The notes below the pieces were generated by a model. That model had not been told where the DNA came from. It searched no databases and was given only the letters and a program-made list of their open reading frames with translations. The translations under genes and the position numbers were made by a program. From positions 1,550,001-1,614,000 of the forward strand of contig CAWHBK010000001.1 of the NCBI GenBank assembly GCA_963827605.1: a stretch of 64,000 bases of DNA, read 5' to 3'. This document shows, one piece after another, positions 54,716 through 64,000 of this stretch (positions are counted from its first letter, which is position 1; every line of letters starts with the position of its first letter). This DNA is from DSYU01 sp963827605. GTDB taxonomy: Bacteria > Chloroflexota > Anaerolineae > Anaerolineales > Anaerolineaceae.

Positions 54716-55918
54716 ATGCGGAAGACACAAAAATCTACCCTCATCCTCAGTTTCACCCTGCTTGTGGTCATGCTCGGTTACGGCATGGTGCTGCCGATTA
54801 TGCCGTTCTATATCGAGAAGCTGGGCGCGGGCGGGCGCGAGCTGGGCTGGCTGATGGCCACCTACGCGTTGATGCAGTTCATCTTCGCGCCCATCTGGGG
54901 GATACTCTCCGACCGGATCGGGCGCAAGCCGGTCTTGACCCTGGGCGTGCTCGGTTATGCCATTACCCTGTTAATGTTCGGGCTGGCAACCAATTTCTGG
55001 ATGCTGTTTGTGGCGCGCTCGCTCTCCGGGATTCTCTCCTCGGCCACCATGCCGACCGCCATGGCGTACATCAGCGATGCCGCGCCTGCAAAAGAACGCG
55101 GGGGCGGCATGGGCCAGCTGGGTGCGGCGATGGGCGTGGGGGTTGTGGTTGGGCCGGTGGTTGGCGGCCTGCTGTCCGCGAATTCGCTCTCGCTCCCGTT
55201 TTTCGTCGGCGCGGCGATGGCATTTGTCTCTTTCCTGCTGGTGATTTTTATCCTGCCTGAAACCCATCCACGTGAAGCGGCTGCTGGTCGAAAACCCATC
55301 TTGAACCTCGAAATGCTCCGCCAGACCTTGCAGAGCCCCGCCGGGGTTGTGCTCCTGCTCATTTTCGTGATGAGTTTCGGCATGACCAGTTTTCAAGGCA
55401 TCATGGGCCTGTATGTGGTGGATAAGTTCGGCCTGGATACCCGCCAGGTAGGTACAATTTGGATGGTGATGGGCGGCATGCTGATCCTCATCCAGGGCGG
55501 CCTCACCGGACCGCTGACCCGCCGCTTCGGCGAGCTGCCGCTGATCTTCACCGGGTTAGCCGCCGGCGCGCTGGGGTTTCTCGGGCTGTCAACGGCAGTC
55601 GATTACCACACCACGCTGCTGGCCGTGGGCTTCTTCAGCCTGGCGCTGGCGCTGATTAATCCGGCATTAAATGCCTACATTTCCACCTTTGCCGGGGACC
55701 AGCAGGGCACGATCATGGGTTTGAACAGCGCCTCCACCAGCCTTGGAAAAGTGGCCGGACCGCTTTGGGCCGGATACCTATACGAAGTCAATATCGAATA
55801 CCCGTACTTCAGTGGGGCAGGAGTCTTACTCCTGGCGCTGCTGGTATTGATGGTGGGGATACCGTCCGCGCGGCAGTTCTGGCGAAGACCCCCGCCCAGC
55901 CCGCGTACATTGGGGTGA
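54716..55918 (+). CDS. MFS drug efflux transporter, DHA1/TetA-like
   Basis: A 400-residue transporter with 12 helices. Motif A in loop 2-3 is 'GILSDRIGRKPVLTLG', the helix 4 Arg is in 'LFVARSLSGIL', and motif C in helix 5 reads 'GVGVVVGPVVGG', the antiporter signature of proton-driven drug exporters. It resembles TetA and Bmr-type pumps. It is 53 bases after the phosphotransferase-like gene and follows a GAGGAAACA site. Together they look like an inactivate-and-export pair. Confidence 0.9.
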   Translation: MRKTQKSTLILSFTLLVVMLGYGMVLPIMPFYIEKLGAGGRELGWLMATYALMQFIFAPIWGILSDRIGRKPVLTLGVLGYAITLLMFGLATNFWMLFVARSLSGILSSATMPTAMAYISDAAPAKERGGGMGQLGAAMGVGVVVGPVVGGLLSANSLSLPFFVGAAMAFVSFLLVIFILPETHPREAAAGRKPILNLEMLRQTLQSPAGVVLLLIFVMSFGMTSFQGIMGLYVVDKFGLDTRQVGTIWMVMGGMLILIQGGLTGPLTRRFGELPLIFTGLAAGALGFLGLSTAVDYHTTLLAVGFFSLALALINPALNAYISTFAGDQQGTIMGLNSASTSLGKVAGPLWAGYLYEVNIEYPYFSGAGVLLLALLVLMVGIPSARQFWRRPPPSPRTLG

Positions 55919-56006
55919 GCAGCCCTGCCCCGTTTATAGGGAATGACGAAAAGCCAGCGTCCAAACCAGATTGCTTTAGCGACCGGATTTCTGTAAACTA
56001 TGGGGC

Positions 56007-57218
56007 ATGAACCCACTCCCCGAACCATCTACTGGTTTGCATGACCGCGCCGCCTGGTTATCCGTCCTGACGCGCCTGGCCGAGCCGGTGCTCACTGCCC
56101 TGGCGGAGGGACGCCTGAAACAGGTGATGCCCGTGGAAGCCAAAGAAAACGCAGCCGATGACCGGCGCAGCTATACCTATCTGGAGGCCTTTGGGCGGCT
56201 GATGGTAGGAATTGCGCCCTGGCTGGAGCTGGAACTGGCTCCTGGCGCAGAGGCGGATGCGCAGCAGCGCTATCGCTTGCTCGCGCGGCGCGCCATGTCG
56301 GCGGCGTTGGACCCGGCCTCACCCGATTATATGAACTTTGCTTACGGACAGCAGTGCCTGGTGGACGCAGCCTTCCTGGCGCAGGCGGTCATCCGCGCGC
56401 CGCGCAGCCTGTGGGAAACGCTGGATGCGGTTACGCAAGCGCGGCTGGTGCAGGCGCTGCAATCCACGCGGGCCATCCGCCCCTTCTTCAACAACTGGCT
56501 GCTGTTCAGCGGCATGGTAGAGGCGGGGCTTTGCCGGATAGGGGCCGGGTGGGACCAGATGCGCGTTGATTACGCGCTGCGCCAGGTGGACCAGTGGTAC
56601 AAGGGGGATGGGGCTTATGGCGATGGGCCGGTTTTTCATTGGGATTACTACAACAGCTTTGTCATCCACCCTATGCTGCTGGATATCCTGGGCGTGGTCA
56701 ACCGCTACACCACCGCGCACGAAGGCTTCTACGTTACCCACGTTTCTCCCGGCTGGGCCGACCTGTATGAGCGCGAGCTGCCCCGCGCCCGGCGCTACGC
56801 CGAGGTGCTGGAGCGGTTGATTGGCGCGGATGGAACCTTCCCGCCGCTGGGCAGGTCACTGGCGTACCGGTTTGGCGCGTTTCACCTGCTGGCCCAGATG
56901 GCGCTGCTGCGCGAGCTGCCCGAAAGCCTGACCCCGGCGCGGGTACGCTGCGCCCTGGCGGCCGTGCTCCGCCGCGCGCTGCAGTCCGCGGGGATGTTTG
57001 ATCCGCAGGGTTGGCTGACCATCGGCCTGGCCGGTCACCAGCCGGGGATTGGGGAGCATTACATCTCCACCGGCAGCCTGTACCTGTGTTCGGTGGCGCT
57101 GCTGCCGCTGGGTCTCCCGCCCGATGATCCTTTCTGGCAGTCGCCCGCCCAGGACTGGACGCAGAAAATCGCCTGGAGCGGGCAGGATTTGCCCCCTGAC
57201 CATGCTATCGACGGGTAA
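56007..57218 (+). CDS. DUF2264-like protein
   Basis: A 403-residue protein with no signal peptide. Sequences such as 'YTYLEAFGRLMVGIAPWLEL', 'PFFNNWLLFSGMVEAGLCRI', 'GDGPVFHWDYYNSFVIHPML' and 'RSLAYRFGAFHLLAQMALLR' match my memory of DUF2264, an alpha/alpha-barrel family found near polysaccharide lyases and glycosidases. The conserved aromatic and His-rich segments suggest a carbohydrate-active site, but the reaction is unknown. It stands alone between the MFS gene and a secreted propeller gene. Confidence 0.75.
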   Translation: MNPLPEPSTGLHDRAAWLSVLTRLAEPVLTALAEGRLKQVMPVEAKENAADDRRSYTYLEAFGRLMVGIAPWLELELAPGAEADAQQRYRLLARRAMSAALDPASPDYMNFAYGQQCLVDAAFLAQAVIRAPRSLWETLDAVTQARLVQALQSTRAIRPFFNNWLLFSGMVEAGLCRIGAGWDQMRVDYALRQVDQWYKGDGAYGDGPVFHWDYYNSFVIHPMLLDILGVVNRYTTAHEGFYVTHVSPGWADLYERELPRARRYAEVLERLIGADGTFPPLGRSLAYRFGAFHLLAQMALLRELPESLTPARVRCALAAVLRRALQSAGMFDPQGWLTIGLAGHQPGIGEHYISTGSLYLCSVALLPLGLPPDDPFWQSPAQDWTQKIAWSGQDLPPDHAIDG

Positions 57219-57432
57219 GGCCGCGGGCCGCAGTGTTCAGGGTATCTTCCGCTTTCTACCTGTCTCATAAACACAAACACGTGTTGTTTTTTGCCCAAGA
57301 GAGCTGGCGGGGAAACATGAAGAAGAACAGAAAGCATCCTTGGGTCACGAAAACGTTGTATTTCTGCCCGCAATTCCCTATACTAAAAATAAGTAATCAC
57401 GATCGTTCGCATACAATTTGGGAGAGAATACA

Positions 57433-59667
57433 ATGATACGCTCATGGATGCGGCGGCTATTTGTGTTCGTGCTTGTCTTCGCGTCTTTGGCTGTCCTGCG
57501 GGTGAGCGGGATGGACGCCAGGCAGGGAATCGCGGCTCCGGCGGTCTTGACCGAGCCAGAGCCGGGCATCGCGCCCGACTGGCTGGTGCAGCGCGCGGAT
57601 GCACGGCTCAGCTTTTCGAATATGTCACAGCACAGCCTGAGGCTGAGTTCTTCGGGCTCCCCTCAACTGGTGTACGGCGGCGATCACCTGTACTACGCCA
57701 ATTACTCTCTGCTCGGCTGGCATACCCAGACCGCCGATGGGGCCTGGAATGTCGGCAGCGGGGCGGCCCTGGCGCTGGATGTCAATGGTAAAGCCCACAT
57801 CAGCTACTACGATGCCGCCAGCTCCGATCTGAAATATGCCACCAACAAGAGCGGCGCCTGGCAGGTGCAGACGGTGGTGTCAGCGGGGTACGTTGGCCGG
57901 TATTCCGATATTGCCATCGATTCCTACGGCGACCCGACCATTGTTTATTTCGATAGCGGTAACAGCCAGCTGCGCTACATCGGATTCGATTCGGAATACG
58001 GCGGCTGGGGCCCAGACGAAGAGGTGACCGCCGGCCTCTTCGACCCGGGTCACCCCGGCTGGTTTTCGTTTGCGCTGGATACCAGTGCAACCCCTTTTAA
58101 CAGGCCGCACATCAGCTTTTACCAGACAACCGGCGCCTATGCCCAGGGCTCTTTGTATTACGCAACGTATTCCAACGGCTGGGTGACCACTTTGTTGGAT
58201 TCATGCTCGGAGCCTAGCCCGTGCCACTCCGGGGAATTCAATTCCCTGGCGCTGGACCCGGTTAGCAAGCGCCCGTCCGTGGCCTATTCTTACGATGGTG
58301 TCCCAGCCCCCATGCTGATATATCAGTTCTACAACGGCAGCGGCTGGTCCAAGGAATATACCGGCCCTTCTACCCTGCCTAAATACATTACCCTGGCGAT
58401 GGATGCGTCCCCGACCAGCGCGGCGCAGATCACCTACCAGGAAGACGGCTTCTATCATAAGCGCCGGTCGGGGGTCAATACCTGGACTGACCCATATGCA
58501 ATCGACCCCGACTCTAGCGCCGGTGAATGGTCATCCATGGCGATGACTGGCATCCTCGCCAAAGTTCTTCACTACAATCCTCAAACGGGCCAGCTGAAAT
58601 TTGTCGACCATGACCGCTTCCAGGGCTGGATGACCCCCGAGACAATCGCCGCCCAGGGACATCAGGTTGGTAATTGCTCCTCGCTGGCAGTCGATCGCCT
58701 GGGGCGCGCCCACACCAGTTATTGGGACGAGAGTAATCGTTCTCTGTTGTACGCGCGAACCAATGGCAATGGTAGCTGGACCAGGAGTGCCATCGACATC
58801 AGCGGGACGGCCAGTTGTTTTTCGGTGATAGCGATCGATCCGCTGACCAACAACCCGGTAGTCGGGCTGGTGAAAGGCACAACTCTGTATTACGCCACCT
58901 ATAATGCGGGCATGGAGACGTGGCAAAGTCCCATTCTGGTGGACAGCGCCATCAGCACTGCGCTCTTAAGCTATCAGCATATTGGCCTGGCTGTGCGTTC
59001 GGACGGCACGCCGGTCTTTGCGTACATCAAGAACAACTACCTGACGTACGCCTCCAAGAGCGGACAGGGCTGGGCCATTACCCCGGTAGCTGCCAATGCG
59101 ACGGTCGGGCGCGCGGCGCTGGCGTTGGACAGCAGCGACCACCCGCACATCCTGTTTTACCAGGCGAGCCTTTTGAAAAACGCCACCAACCCCGGCAGTG
59201 GCTGGGTCATAGAGTCGCTGGGAGGTTCGGCAGGTGATTATTACGGGGCGGCGCTGGCGGCAGGACCATCCGGGCAGGTGGCAGCGGCCTTCCTGGGTCT
59301 GTACGGCGAAGATTTGCTTTACTCCAGCCGGACCTGCAACCCAATCACACAGGTATGCACCTGGACTCCGGCGGCAGTGGCAGACGACACCTGCGAAGAA
59401 TATTTCAGCCTGGCCCTGGATGCGCGCGGGACGCCGCACATGGCATGTTATGCGTCTATCTCCAAATCCGACCTTCATTATGTTACCCGATCGGGCAGCG
59501 CCTGGGTCGTCCAGGCAGTCGACACCTACGGTACGGTCGGTATGAAACCCGCCCTGGCCCTTTCGCCGTCTGGCCGGCCGCGCATCAGCTATTACGACTA
59601 CATCAACGCCGACCTGAAGTTTGCCCTGGCGCTGGATAAGGTGTATTTGCCGGTTTTGAACAGATAG
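57433..59667 (+). CDS. Large secreted beta-propeller-like protein
   Basis: A 744-residue protein. It begins 'MIRSWMRRLFVFVLVFASLA', an export signal, with GGGAGA before the ATG. The body repeats a motif like 'PHISYYDAASSDLKYATNKS' and 'YYDYINADLKFA' about ten times, with alternating 'W..Q.VD..G' strands, typical of sialidase-like or integrin-like propellers. It ends 'KVYLPVLNR', a C-terminal tag seen in other secreted proteins of this lineage. No catalytic triad or metal site is evident, so binding or surface display is the likely role. Confidence 0.7.
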   Translation: MIRSWMRRLFVFVLVFASLAVLRVSGMDARQGIAAPAVLTEPEPGIAPDWLVQRADARLSFSNMSQHSLRLSSSGSPQLVYGGDHLYYANYSLLGWHTQTADGAWNVGSGAALALDVNGKAHISYYDAASSDLKYATNKSGAWQVQTVVSAGYVGRYSDIAIDSYGDPTIVYFDSGNSQLRYIGFDSEYGGWGPDEEVTAGLFDPGHPGWFSFALDTSATPFNRPHISFYQTTGAYAQGSLYYATYSNGWVTTLLDSCSEPSPCHSGEFNSLALDPVSKRPSVAYSYDGVPAPMLIYQFYNGSGWSKEYTGPSTLPKYITLAMDASPTSAAQITYQEDGFYHKRRSGVNTWTDPYAIDPDSSAGEWSSMAMTGILAKVLHYNPQTGQLKFVDHDRFQGWMTPETIAAQGHQVGNCSSLAVDRLGRAHTSYWDESNRSLLYARTNGNGSWTRSAIDISGTASCFSVIAIDPLTNNPVVGLVKGTTLYYATYNAGMETWQSPILVDSAISTALLSYQHIGLAVRSDGTPVFAYIKNNYLTYASKSGQGWAITPVAANATVGRAALALDSSDHPHILFYQASLLKNATNPGSGWVIESLGGSAGDYYGAALAAGPSGQVAAAFLGLYGEDLLYSSRTCNPITQVCTWTPAAVADDTCEEYFSLALDARGTPHMACYASISKSDLHYVTRSGSAWVVQAVDTYGTVGMKPALALSPSGRPRISYYDYINADLKFALALDKVYLPVLNR

Positions 59668-59682
59668 CAACTGGTCAGAGTT

Positions 59683-59955
59683 TTACCACTCCGGTCCCGC
59701 GGACAGGGAGTGCGCCGGGCAGCCGCCTCCCGTTTGCGGAAGGTCCTTTGCGGGGTCATCCACACCCGCGTTTGCACCCGTAACCGGGATCACGGCATTC
59801 TCTTGCACTGCTTCTTCCGGAGGCTGGTAGAAGGCCGGGTTTGAGATAATCCATTGGCCGCGGTCGATCGTCAGCACGCCCACAATCGCACCCATAATCA
59901 GCAGCATATCCAGCACGAGGAAGATGATTTTTTTAGCGGTTGTATTTCTTTCCAT
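59683..59955 (-). CDS. Small membrane-anchored protein with VTG and LPQTG-like segments
   Basis: A 90-residue protein. One helix near the N-terminus ('IIFLVLDMLLIMGAIVGVLT') is followed by an external tail containing 'VIPVTGANAG' and 'KDLPQTGGGC'. The LPQTG resembles a sortase motif but no helix follows it. It is convergent with the propeller gene, with a 15-base gap. The family is not recognised; codon use looks normal. Confidence 0.5.
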   Translation of the reverse strand: MERNTTAKKIIFLVLDMLLIMGAIVGVLTIDRGQWIISNPAFYQPPEEAVQENAVIPVTGANAGVDDPAKDLPQTGGGCPAHSLSAGPEW

Positions 59956-60399
59956 AAGGCACGCGAACGCTCATTACACGAAAGGCATTAATAATATACT
60001 AATATAATAAACTATTACCCCGGTCAATTCAAGGCAAAATTAGATCAACAAATCTGCATATGGGCACATATTGACAGGTTGTATTTCATCGCTTTTCCCT
60101 GTACCATAAACACAGAATATTCTCATTACTTTTCTATCGATATGAAAACCATCGCTCCCTTCACTCAGGAAATATTACCGTCCTTCTTTTCCTTTCAAAG
60201 GCCCTCTCCATGCGACTCCCGTCGCCCCTTTTCCGAGAATTTCCGGAGCGGGTCGATTCGAATGCTTTCGAATATATTCGTTTCGATTCGTTTTCCAAAA
60301 AGCCTTCCCGCCTCCGCACTCCCATCTCCCTGATTGACTGCTCACCGATTGACGGTTTGACTTTTCCCCATTCACCGATTGACTGATTGACTTCCTTCC
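59956..60399. other. 444-bp AT-rich intergenic region with short repeats
   Basis: Between the small minus-strand gene and comEC I see no gene. It contains AT-rich DNA near 60000, several TTCGAAT/ATTCGTTTCGATTCG-like repeats around 60250-60295, and two copies of TCACCGATTGAC (60342-60353, 60372-60383), 30 bases apart, just before the comEC start. Confidence 0.5.
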
Positions 60400-62752
60400 A
60401 TGCCCCTCCTCTGGCTCTCCCTCGCCTTCATCGCCGGCCTCGTCCTGGGGAATTCCCTTTCTTTGCCCTACTTTCTATGGCTCATCCTGGCTGCCGCCAG
60501 CCTGCTACTCTGGCCCCTGCTGCGCCGCTTCCCTCTCCGCCCGCTGCGCTGGCTCGCGACCGTTGAGCCGCGCCTGTTCGTCCCGCCCATTCTGCTGCTC
60601 GCCTGCCTGGCTCTGGGCGCGTGGCGCATTACCACCAGCGGCCCGGACCTGGCAACAGGACACATCGCCGCCGCCAACGACCACGGCACCTACCGCATTG
60701 TCGCGGTGGTGGAGGCGCCGCCCGACCGGCGCGAGCGCTCCACGCTCTACCGCCTGCGCGCCGAGCAGGTGACCATGCTGGACGAAAGCGGCGCGCCGTC
60801 CGCCCCGCTGCAGCCAGCGCACGGGTCCATTCTGGCGCTTATCCCTGGAAAAGCGGACTGGCAGTACGGCGACTGCCTGGAGGTGGAGGGCCAGCCGGTC
60901 AACCCACCCGAAAACGATGAATTCTCCTACCGCGCCTACCTGGCCCGCCAGGACGTTTATACCTACCTGACCTACCCGCGCGTTCGCCTGGTGGCGCACG
61001 ACGCCGGCAGCCCGCTGAAAGCCGTGATCTACCGCCTGCGCGATTGGGCCTATGCCGAAGTGAACCACCTGTATCCGGCTCCGGAGAGCGCCCTGCTGTC
61101 CGGCATCCTGCTCGGCATCGACAGTGACATGCCGGATGAACTGGCCCAGGCTTTTCGCGACACGGGCACCGCGCACGTGATCGCCATTTCCGGGTTCAAT
61201 ATCGCCATCCTGGCCGAGCTGTTTTCGAAAATATTTGGCAAGATCTGCTCGCGCTGGATCGCCACCTTGCTGTCTATCCTGGCCATCTTCGCCTACACCT
61301 TGATGGTGGGCGGTACCGCCTCGGTGGTGCGCGCCGCGATTATGGGCAGCCTGGCGTTGATCGCCCACCAGATTGGCCGCCGTTCGGCTGGCGCCAGCAC
61401 CCTCGCCCTTACCGCCGCGTTGATGTGCGTGCCCAGCCCGCGTTTGCCCTGGGACCCCAGCTTCCAGCTCTCCTTTGGCGCAACCCTCGGGCTGATCCTG
61501 TACGGCGATCGCTTCCAGCAGGGCTTTACGCGCTTACTCGAGCGGCGTCTGTCCAGCGAAAAGGCGCGCCAGATCGCTGGGCCGGTGGGTGAATACGTGT
61601 TGATGACCCTGGCGGCGCAAACGCTGACTTTGCCGGTGATCCTGTATCACTTCCAGCGCCTGTCGGTCAGCTCGCTGCTGGCGAACCCCCTCGTCCTGCC
61701 GCCTCAGCCGCTGGTGATGGTGTTGAGCGGCGTGGCTGTCATCGCGGGGGCCGTCTCCGACCCGCTGGCGCACCTGCTGGCCTGGATGGCCTGGCCGCTT
61801 TCCGCCTATACCAACCGTATGGTAGAAGCCATGGCGGGCATGCCTGGCGGCGTGCTGGTACTGGGCAAGCTGAACGAGAGTTCCGTATTCCTGATGTACC
61901 TGGCCGTGCTGGCCCCGGTGGCTGCCAAACGCCTGCCCGGCCTGTTGAAGAACGCCGTCACCCCGGCCCTGCTGCTGACCTGCCTGGGACTGGCGGCGGT
62001 GCTGGCCTGGCGCGGCGTGTGGGCTGCGCCGGATGGCAAACTGAATCTGGTGAGTCTTCGACCTGGACGGCAGCCAGGTGCTGCTGGTGCGCGGGCCGGG
62101 CGGCGAGACGCTGCTGGTAAACAGCAGTCCCTCCGCCCGCCAGATCAATAACGCCCTCGACCGCTGGCTTTCCCCCTTCGACCGCCGCCTGGACGGCCTG
62201 CTGCTCAACACCGGCCAGACCACCACGTTCAACGGCCTGCCCGGCCTGCTAGATTCGCACCCGGTCGGGTCTGCCTGGTGGGGCAGCGCGCCGCCAGCCG
62301 GGCGCGCCGGTGATCAGGTAGTGGACCGCTTGCAAAGCCAGCAAATCCCCACCCACACGCTCCAAGCGGGCGAGATCCTGGCGCTGGGCAGCCAGGCGCG
62401 TATGGAAGTGCTCGCTTTGACCAGAGGCGCCGAGTCCGGTGGAAAAGGCGATCCGCAAGGCAGCCCGCTGCTGCTCCACTGGCAGGACTTCCGCGCTCTG
62501 CTGCCTTCCGGAACTCCCCCGGCTGGCCTATCCCCGGCCGATCTGGCAAACCTGAGCTTGCTCATCCTCGACCCGCGCGACCTGCGGGAAACCACCCCGG
62601 CGCAATGGCTCGCGCTGGCCCCGCAGGCTATCATCGCCACCGGAGCAGCGGATTTCCAGCCGCCCGCCGGAAGCAGCTGGCTCAACACCTACCCGCAGGG
62701 GTGGTATCAGGTCAGCACGGATGGAAGCCAAATGTGGATGCAGAAAAAGTGA
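60400..62752 (+). CDS. comEC: ComEC/Rec2-like DNA-uptake channel with degenerate metallo-beta-lactamase domain, one frame break
   Basis: About 784 residues after repair. It starts with three hydrophobic segments, an OB-like region ('LEVEGQPVNPPENDEFSYRA'), then the competence domain with 'ESALLSGILLGIDSDMPDEL' and 'AHVIAISGFNIAILAELFSK', the ComEC signature. The C-terminal domain ('GSQVLLVRGPGGETLLVNSS') is laid out like the usual metallo-beta-lactamase domain but lacks its HxHxDH motif; at that place it reads 'LLLNTGQTTTFNGLP'. A one-base insertion near 62056 splits the frame. The membrane channel would import single-stranded DNA. Confidence 0.85.
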
Positions 62753-62834
62753 ATACCGCTCACCCTGACCTGTTTTCAGTCCATTTCAAACCTGTTAACC
62801 AAAAAGATATGCGGGTCGATATAATTTAGGGTAT

Positions 62835-63959
62835 ATGTCCAACGAAGCGGATTTACAGGCAGCCATCCGGGCAGCCCGGTCGGGGAACCGCGACCAGGCG
62901 TATGTCCTGTTCATCCGTCTGATCCGGCAGGACCCGGGCTGCTTTCCGGCCTGGCTGTGGCTGAGCGAATTCGGCAAAACGCTCGAGGAACAGACGATCG
63001 CGCTGGAGCGAGCCCAGGCGCTTTGCCCGGTCGACGCGGAAGGCCGGCAGGATTTGCAAGTGCATCTGAATAAGATGCGCCGCGCCATCCCCCCGGCTGC
63101 GCCCGCTGCGTCAGCTGCGCCCGCTGCACTTGAGCAGGCGCAAGCCAATGTGGCGGTGCCGGTACGCCAGACCCCACCACCCACCGAGAAACGCGCCCCC
63201 ATGGATGTTGTCTCTCGCGCCGAGCGGCTTGCTCAGACCGGCAAACGCGAAGAAGCCGTGGGCCTGCTCACCAGCCAGGTAAAAAACGAGCCTCAAGACG
63301 AAAGCGCCTGGCTGCTGCTGAGCGAGCTGCAAACCGATCCACAGGAGAAACTTCACCTGCTGGAGCGGGTGATTGCCATCAACCCGCAGCACACGGCTGC
63401 CAGACAACGCCTGGAAGCCCTGCGCCAGATTCAGGAAAATCCCCTCAAACGCGGACAATCCCTGGAGGAGGCGGGGGAGTATAAACAGGCCGTCAGCCTG
63501 TACCGGGCGCTGATCGTCCATTCCCGGGTGCCCACCGAGCGCCTGGAAGCGGCTCGCCGCATCGCCAATATCGAGCTGCGCCAGGAATCGGACCAGGTGC
63601 AGCCCATCCACCCCACGCTCAACCTGGTCCGGGTAACGCTGGGACCGGTACTGTTGTTTGCGCTAATGGTATTTATTCAAAGCGGGCTCAACCTGGTCCA
63701 TACGCCCATCCTGGCCGTCCCCGGCATCGCCGGGGTGCTGGCGGGGAGCTTCCTGGTCTCTGTAACCAGCATGCGGCCCTTCCACCCCCAATGGATCGCG
63801 TTGTTTGGCGTCCCCGGCAGCGGCGAAGAACCGCGCATGCGCGGCCGCCTGCGCCTGGCTGGCTGGTTCTGCATGCTGGCTCCCTTCTCGATTTTTCTCA
63901 TCGAAGCCAGCTTCCGCCTGGGCGCCTTGCGTGCATCGATGTTCCAGACCCTCCCATAG
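62835..63959 (+). CDS. TPR-repeat membrane protein
   Basis: A 374-residue protein. Helical repeats of TPR type lie at about 5-65 ('AIRAARSGNRDQAYVLFIRL') and 120-235 ('RAERLAQTGKREEAVGLLTS', 'RGQSLEEAGEYKQAVSLYRA'), separated by an Ala/Pro linker. Three or four hydrophobic segments at 255-365 anchor it, so the TPR part faces the cytosol. No enzyme motif is seen; a scaffold role is likely. Upstream, TATAATTTAGGG precedes the start. Confidence 0.75.
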   Translation: MSNEADLQAAIRAARSGNRDQAYVLFIRLIRQDPGCFPAWLWLSEFGKTLEEQTIALERAQALCPVDAEGRQDLQVHLNKMRRAIPPAAPAASAAPAALEQAQANVAVPVRQTPPPTEKRAPMDVVSRAERLAQTGKREEAVGLLTSQVKNEPQDESAWLLLSELQTDPQEKLHLLERVIAINPQHTAARQRLEALRQIQENPLKRGQSLEEAGEYKQAVSLYRALIVHSRVPTERLEAARRIANIELRQESDQVQPIHPTLNLVRVTLGPVLLFALMVFIQSGLNLVHTPILAVPGIAGVLAGSFLVSVTSMRPFHPQWIALFGVPGSGEEPRMRGRLRLAGWFCMLAPFSIFLIEASFRLGALRASMFQTLP

Positions 63960-63963
63960 ACCT

Positions 63964-64000
63964 ATGCTCTTCCTCCCGATCAACGACACCGAATCCAATC
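63964..64000 (+). CDS. Start of a gene running off the window, possibly rhomboid-like
   Basis: An ATG five bases after the TPR gene stop begins 'MLFLPINDTESN'. Only 12 codons are visible. The 'M-x-x-x-P-x-x-D' opening is reminiscent of some rhomboid intramembrane proteases, but this cannot be judged from so few residues. Confidence 0.3.
   Translation, partial: MLFLPINDTESN

Noticed and set aside
59683..59955. Sortase substrate (LPQTG)
   Set aside because: A cell-wall sorting signal needs a helix and basic tail after LPxTG. Here the motif is near the C-terminus with no helix following, so it is probably coincidental.

Overview
The window looks like chromosomal DNA of a Chloroflexota bacterium, probably class Anaerolineae, with GC of roughly 58-60% by eye. 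This is inferred from content: several long oligopeptide ABC systems with large lipoprotein binding proteins, secreted beta-propeller proteins carrying a short 'LPLV/LPVL' motif, a maf-PBP-rsgA cluster, a dnaG-sigA pair, and little phage or insertion-sequence DNA. No rRNA, CRISPR array or complete transposon was seen. One tRNA (Gln, TTG) is present.

Layout. 1-3.6 kb: edge of a probable apionate/3-oxo-isoapionate sugar-acid locus and a GT-C-like membrane protein. 3.7-7.5 kb: dnaG-sigA. 7.7-11.7 kb: a propeller lipoprotein, recO, cdd and a CBS-domain membrane protein. 11.8-13.3 kb: tRNA-Gln and a response regulator. 13.3-31.9 kb: two consecutive oligopeptide ABC systems (three binding proteins, two oppB/oppC pairs, three oppD/oppF pairs). 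32-36.3 kb: probable murein-peptide recycling genes (Ala-Glu epimerase, NlpC/P60 peptidase, BioF-type PLP enzyme, and a divergent serine hydrolase with an operator-embedded promoter). 36.3-42.1 kb: rsgA, class B PBP, maf and a secreted metzincin. 42.4-44.6 kb: xpt-guaA purine salvage/GMP synthesis. 44.6-50.3 kb: membrane proteins, a redoxin, an ICMT-like enzyme, a sulfatase-fold membrane protein and a TetR-esterase pair. 50.4-55.9 kb: a second TetR gene, deletion debris of an FtsX-type ABC gene, then a TetR / rifampin-phosphotransferase-like / MFS efflux cassette behind a 48-bp perfect palindrome that contains a perfect consensus promoter. 56-64 kb: a DUF2264-like protein, a secreted propeller protein, a ComEC-like protein, a TPR membrane protein and the first codons of another gene.

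Two things stand out. First, the TetR-phosphotransferase-MFS cassette (51.4-55.9 kb) has the architecture of an inducible drug-inactivation-plus-efflux unit. Second, the window carries about 45-50 one-base frame breaks, almost all repaired by removing one base. They are concentrated at 10.8-19.6 kb and 42.4-44.6 kb. They hit conserved genes (guaA, xpt, opp) with no other decay, so I read them as insertion-type sequencing/assembly errors rather than pseudogenes. Coordinates for those genes span the restored reading frame.
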